The notes below the pieces were generated by a model. That model was given only the letters and a program-made list of their open reading frames with translations. It did not search any database and was not told where the DNA came from. Source: Flavobacteriaceae bacterium (GTDB taxonomy: Bacteria; Bacteroidota; Bacteroidia; Flavobacteriales; Flavobacteriaceae). From it: a DNA stretch of 64,000 nucleotides. The translations under genes and the position numbers were made by a program. Below are positions 61,161 through 64,000 of the stretch, piece after piece; within the stretch, counting starts at the first letter, position 1; each line of letters opens with the position of its first letter. The stretch spans positions 62,001-126,000 of the forward strand of contig JAPOSZ010000032.1 of assembly GCA_026709415.1 (NCBI GenBank), given 5' to 3'.

Positions 61161-62540
61161 ATGATAATCAATAAGATTCAAAAAAAATACATCGATCAAT
61201 TAAAAGATTTTTTGGCTTTCGCATCAATCAGTGCCGATTCCAATTATTTTGCGCAAGTCAATCAAACCGCCCAATGGGTAAAAAATGCGCTCATCGAATC
61301 CGGATGTACAACAGCCACAATTTATCCGACTAAAGGTCATCCAGTAGTGGTTGGTTCTAGGATTGTGAATTCAAAATCCCCAACAATCATGATCTATGGG
61401 CATTATGATGTTCAACCGCCTGATCCACTGGATCAATGGGAAACAGACCCTTTTAAGCCGATAGTTAAAAAAACCCAAATTCACCCTGAAGGGGCCATCT
61501 TCGCTCGTGGGGCGTGTGATGATAAAGGACAATTATTTATTCATATCAAAGCTTTTGAAGAACTGGTTAGAGATAATGAACTCGATGGCAATGTTATTTT
61601 TTTAATTGAAGGAGAAGAGGAGGTGGGGAGCACGCATTTAGAAGAGTTTATAACCAAGCATAAACAAATGCTAAAAGCGGACCTCATTTTAATTTCGGAT
61701 ACGGCGATGATTTCAAAATTCCAACCGTCCATTACAACGGGTTTGAGAGGTCTGAGTTATCTAGAAGTCCAATTAGAAGGGCCATCGATTGATTTGCATT
61801 CTGGAGTTTACGGTGGGGCCGTTCCAAATCCAATCAATCTCTTATCTCAAATGATTGCCCAGCTCCATGATGAAGATCAAAAAATTACGATTCCAGGATT
61901 TTATGATAATGTAGTTCCACTGGACGAAGAATCAAAAGTTGAGATACTCAAAGAGACATTTGATTTAGAAGATTTTAAACAATCCATTGGAATAAAGGAT
62001 ATCATTGGAGAAAAAGACTTCACAACCATCGAGCGAAAATCAACAAGACCTTCACTTGATGTCAATGGTCTGTGGGGGGGATATATTTTAGAAGGAACCA
62101 AAACAGTCATTCCAAGTAAAGCGACAGCCAAGATTTCCATGCGTTTGGTCCCCAATCAGCAATGGGATATAATTTCAAAATCGTTTGAAGATTACCTAAA
62201 AAAAATAGCCCCAGTATCTTGCAAAATAACTATTAAAACCTATCAAGGTGGTGATCCTTATGTGGTTTCAAGAAATCATCTAGGTTACCGCGCCGCCCAT
62301 TCCGCCTATCAAAAGGCATTTGGTATTGCTCCCATCGCAACCCGAGGGGGAGGCAGTATTCCCATCGTTTCAAGTTTTGAAAAGGTGTTAGGAATAAAAT
62401 CCATTCTTATGGGGTTTGGTTTAGACAGTGATGCGATTCATTCTCCAAACGAACATTTTGGATTGTATAACTTTTTTAAAGGCATCGAAACGGTTAAATA
62501 TTTTTACCATCATTACACTAAACTCTTTCAACAGGTTTAG
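61161..62540 (+). CDS. M20-family dipeptidase
   Basis: This 459-residue zinc peptidase is of the CNDP/PepV-like dipeptidase group. Metal-binding and catalytic motifs: MIYGHYDVQPPDPLDQWETD (His-x-Asp), ARGACDDKGQLFIH (bridging Asp), LIEGEEEVGSTHLEEF (catalytic Glu pair) and the C-terminal FGLDSDAIHSPNEHFGLYNF (His). The lid domain lies between about residues 195 and 340 and includes LDLHSGVYGGAVPNP-like sequence. Likely cytoplasmic dipeptide hydrolysis. The 3' end overlaps the convergent hemW gene by 23 bases. Confidence 0.94.
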   Translation: MIINKIQKKYIDQLKDFLAFASISADSNYFAQVNQTAQWVKNALIESGCTTATIYPTKGHPVVVGSRIVNSKSPTIMIYGHYDVQPPDPLDQWETDPFKPIVKKTQIHPEGAIFARGACDDKGQLFIHIKAFEELVRDNELDGNVIFLIEGEEEVGSTHLEEFITKHKQMLKADLILISDTAMISKFQPSITTGLRGLSYLEVQLEGPSIDLHSGVYGGAVPNPINLLSQMIAQLHDEDQKITIPGFYDNVVPLDEESKVEILKETFDLEDFKQSIGIKDIIGEKDFTTIERKSTRPSLDVNGLWGGYILEGTKTVIPSKATAKISMRLVPNQQWDIISKSFEDYLKKIAPVSCKITIKTYQGGDPYVVSRNHLGYRAAHSAYQKAFGIAPIATRGGGSIPIVSSFEKVLGIKSILMGFGLDSDAIHSPNEHFGLYNFFKGIETVKYFYHHYTKLFQQV

Positions 62541-63663
62541 ATTCTAAAAACAGGTCAGAAACAATTCTATCAGCCAATATTTTCCCATGTTTAGTCAACT
62601 TAAGTCGGCATTGACTTTGATTCATCAGTTTTTGTTTTATATAGCGTGATGCTTTATGAAGTAAACTGGTTTGATAATGTTTCCCCCATTGAGTCGTAAT
62701 ACGGTTCAAATCTATGCCTTGGCTAGTTCGTAAGGATATCATCAAATACTCATTGTATCGATCAATTTCAGTCAAGACTTCTTCTTTTTTGGGAAGTTTT
62801 CCTTGGTGAATTGATTTAAGGTATAAATGATTGTTTTCAATATTCCAACTTCTGGTTTTCTTTCCATCAAAACTATGAGCTGCAGGACCAAATCCCCAAT
62901 AAGGTTTGTTATTCCAATAGGATGTATTATGCTGTGATTTCCATCGAGGCAATGAAAATGAAGATATTTCATAATGCATATACCCATTGGTTTCTAAATA
63001 ATCAACCCCATGATTATATTGATCAAAAATCACTTTTTCTTCAGGAAGTTTGATTTTACCATGTGATATTTGATGATGCAAAAGAGTATTTTCTTCTATC
63101 GTCAAAATATAAAGCGATAAGTGCTTTGGGGAATAATCAAGAGCCTTTGTGAGATTGACTTTCCAACTTTCTATGGTGGAATGAACCAATCCATAAATTA
63201 AGTCGATAGAAAAATTTTCAAATTGATTGGTTACTAATTTCAAGCTATCCAGAGCTGTTTTACCATCGTGAATACGCCCAATGGTTTTTAATTCTTTGTT
63301 ATTGAAAGACTGAATTCCTAGACTCAATCTATTGATCCCCAATTGTTGTAATTCACAGAGATATTTTTTTGAAATATCATCAGGATTCGCTTCAAAAGTG
63401 ATTTCAGCATCAGAATCAACACAAAACAGTTGAAAGACTTTATTTAAGACTTGTCGAATCTGAAAAACAGACATTAATGAAGGAGTGCCCCCACCAAAAT
63501 AAATGGTATTAATTGGCTTATTGATTTCTAATTTTCTCAATTCTAGTTCTTTAATCAAAGCGTCTATAATGGTTTGATGGTTTGATGTTGAAGTTGAAAA
63601 GTGATAATTACAATAGGTACATGCCTTTTTACAAAAAGGATAATGAAAGTATAGAGATGCCAA
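62518..63663 (-). CDS. hemW: HemW-type radical SAM protein (coproporphyrinogen III oxidase-like)
   Basis: This 381-residue radical SAM protein has the 4Fe-4S cluster motif CKKACTYCNYHF (Cys11, 15, 18) at the N-terminus and YFGGGTPSLM, FEANPDDISKKYL, INRLSLGIQSFNNKEL and IDLIYGL in order. The C-terminal HemN domain follows. HemW proteins act as haem chaperones and are often annotated as oxygen-independent coproporphyrinogen III oxidase, but lack the extra HemN-specific cysteine; CxxxCxxC followed by N fits HemW. It is 12 bases from ruvC on the same strand. Confidence 0.93.
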   Translation of the reverse strand: MASLYFHYPFCKKACTYCNYHFSTSTSNHQTIIDALIKELELRKLEINKPINTIYFGGGTPSLMSVFQIRQVLNKVFQLFCVDSDAEITFEANPDDISKKYLCELQQLGINRLSLGIQSFNNKELKTIGRIHDGKTALDSLKLVTNQFENFSIDLIYGLVHSTIESWKVNLTKALDYSPKHLSLYILTIEENTLLHHQISHGKIKLPEEKVIFDQYNHGVDYLETNGYMHYEISSFSLPRWKSQHNTSYWNNKPYWGFGPAAHSFDGKKTRSWNIENNHLYLKSIHQGKLPKKEEVLTEIDRYNEYLMISLRTSQGIDLNRITTQWGKHYQTSLLHKASRYIKQKLMNQSQCRLKLTKHGKILADRIVSDLFLESKPVERV

Positions 63664-63675
63664 GAAAGAGGATGT

Positions 63676-64000
63676 TTATTGTTTTGAACCCTCTTGTGAA
63701 GAGATCAATCGCTGGGGGTTATCTCTGATAAATGAACTCCAAGATGTGTAGGATTTATTTCTTAAATCCAGAGTATTGGAATTATAAAAATGACATAGAG
63801 CAACCGCAAGGGCATCGGATACGTCATAGTTAAATGAAATGCTTTTTAAGGATAACAAACTTTTTAACATTTGTGCGATTTGTTCTTTGGAGGCATCTCC
63901 TCTTCCGACAATGGATTGTTTAACTTTTCTAGGAGGATATTCAGTCACGGTAACATTTTTAGAAAATACGGCGGCAATGGCAACCCCTTGAGCTCGCCCC
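63676..64000 (-). CDS. ruvC: Crossover junction endodeoxyribonuclease RuvC (3' part; continues beyond window)
   Basis: The C-terminal 107 or so codons of RuvC are present; the start lies outside the window. The visible part has GRAQGVAIAAVFSKNV, TEYPPRKVKQSIVGRGDASK, EQIAQML and the C-terminal catalytic Asp pair region DVSDALAVALCHF. RuvC resolves Holliday junctions with RuvAB. The apparent ATG at 63948 is internal. The tail (SQEGSKQ) is short and polar. Confidence 0.93.
   Translation of the reverse strand, partial: GRAQGVAIAAVFSKNVTVTEYPPRKVKQSIVGRGDASKEQIAQMLKSLLSLKSISFNYDVSDALAVALCHFYNSNTLDLRNKSYTSWSSFIRDNPQRLISSQEGSKQ

Noticed and set aside
1..64000. CRISPR arrays or cas genes
   Set aside because: No regularly spaced direct repeats and no Cas-like proteins were seen.

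Overview
The window looks like a chromosomal segment of an AT-rich Bacteroidota (Cytophagia- or Saprospiria-like; I cannot place it more finely). Reasons: the gene order parA-parB-DUF5683-dapB-lepB-wbqC and the uppS-bamA-ompH block are typical of the phylum; there are SPII lipoproteins, a TonB receptor and a DivIC-type protein; Shine-Dalgarno motifs are scarce; and Bacteroidota-style -7 boxes (TAnnTTTG) lie upstream of several genes and tRNAs.

Region by region. (1) 1-11703 is an accessory region: a four-Cache-domain lipoprotein, a stretch of decayed DNA, two decayed toxin-antitoxin loci (RelE-like and PIN-like) and a McrBC modification-dependent restriction locus. mcrB is split by a 3337-bp transposon (6990-10326). 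This element has a 21-bp perfect terminal inverted repeat and an exact 8-bp target duplication (TTAAAAAA). It encodes an IS1595/ISXO2-type transposase, a probable cytosine-N4 DNA methyltransferase, a PD-(D/E)XK-like protein that is probably the matching restriction enzyme, and a small AT-hook-like protein. Removing the element and one target copy restores one mcrB frame of 645 codons that runs into mcrC with a 14-nt overlap. (2) 11814-16308, minus strand: MlaFE-type lipid ABC transporter and glycine dehydrogenase GcvP. (3) 16442-23034, plus strand: rhodanese, TPR protein, RibH, a small membrane protein, MutL, two rhomboid proteases and an EEP-family phosphatase/nuclease, most only a few bases apart. 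(4) 23331-31313, minus strand: WbqC, LepB, DapB, a decayed metallopeptidase, DUF5683, ParB, ParA, DivIC, cytochrome c and a PQQ-type sugar dehydrogenase. (5) 31423-35038: tRNA-Pro and two lipoprotein sulfatases of visibly higher GC, bracketed by copies of a short dispersed repeat. (6) 35454-47542, minus strand: OmpH/Skp, BamA, UppS, DUF6089, NAD kinase, GltD, GltB. (7) 47781-52360, plus strand: AnmK, NhaD, FolC, tRNA-Val, an isoprenylcysteine methyltransferase-like protein. (8) 52890-58748, minus strand: a coiled-coil CT398-like protein lacking its zinc cysteines, Nif3-like protein, an AAA+ ATPase interrupted by two in-frame TAG codons, and a TonB receptor. (9) 58962-64000: DUF885 peptidase, CDGSH protein, tRNA-Leu, M20 dipeptidase, HemW and the 3' part of ruvC.

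The most striking feature is the restriction-modification transposon inside mcrB. McrBC enzymes of the E. coli type cut DNA carrying methylated cytosine, including N4-methylcytosine. A mobile m4C methyltransferase would therefore be at risk in a cell with active McrBC, and the insertion that disrupts mcrB may be what allowed the element to stay. This interpretation is inference; the element structure is read directly from the sequence.
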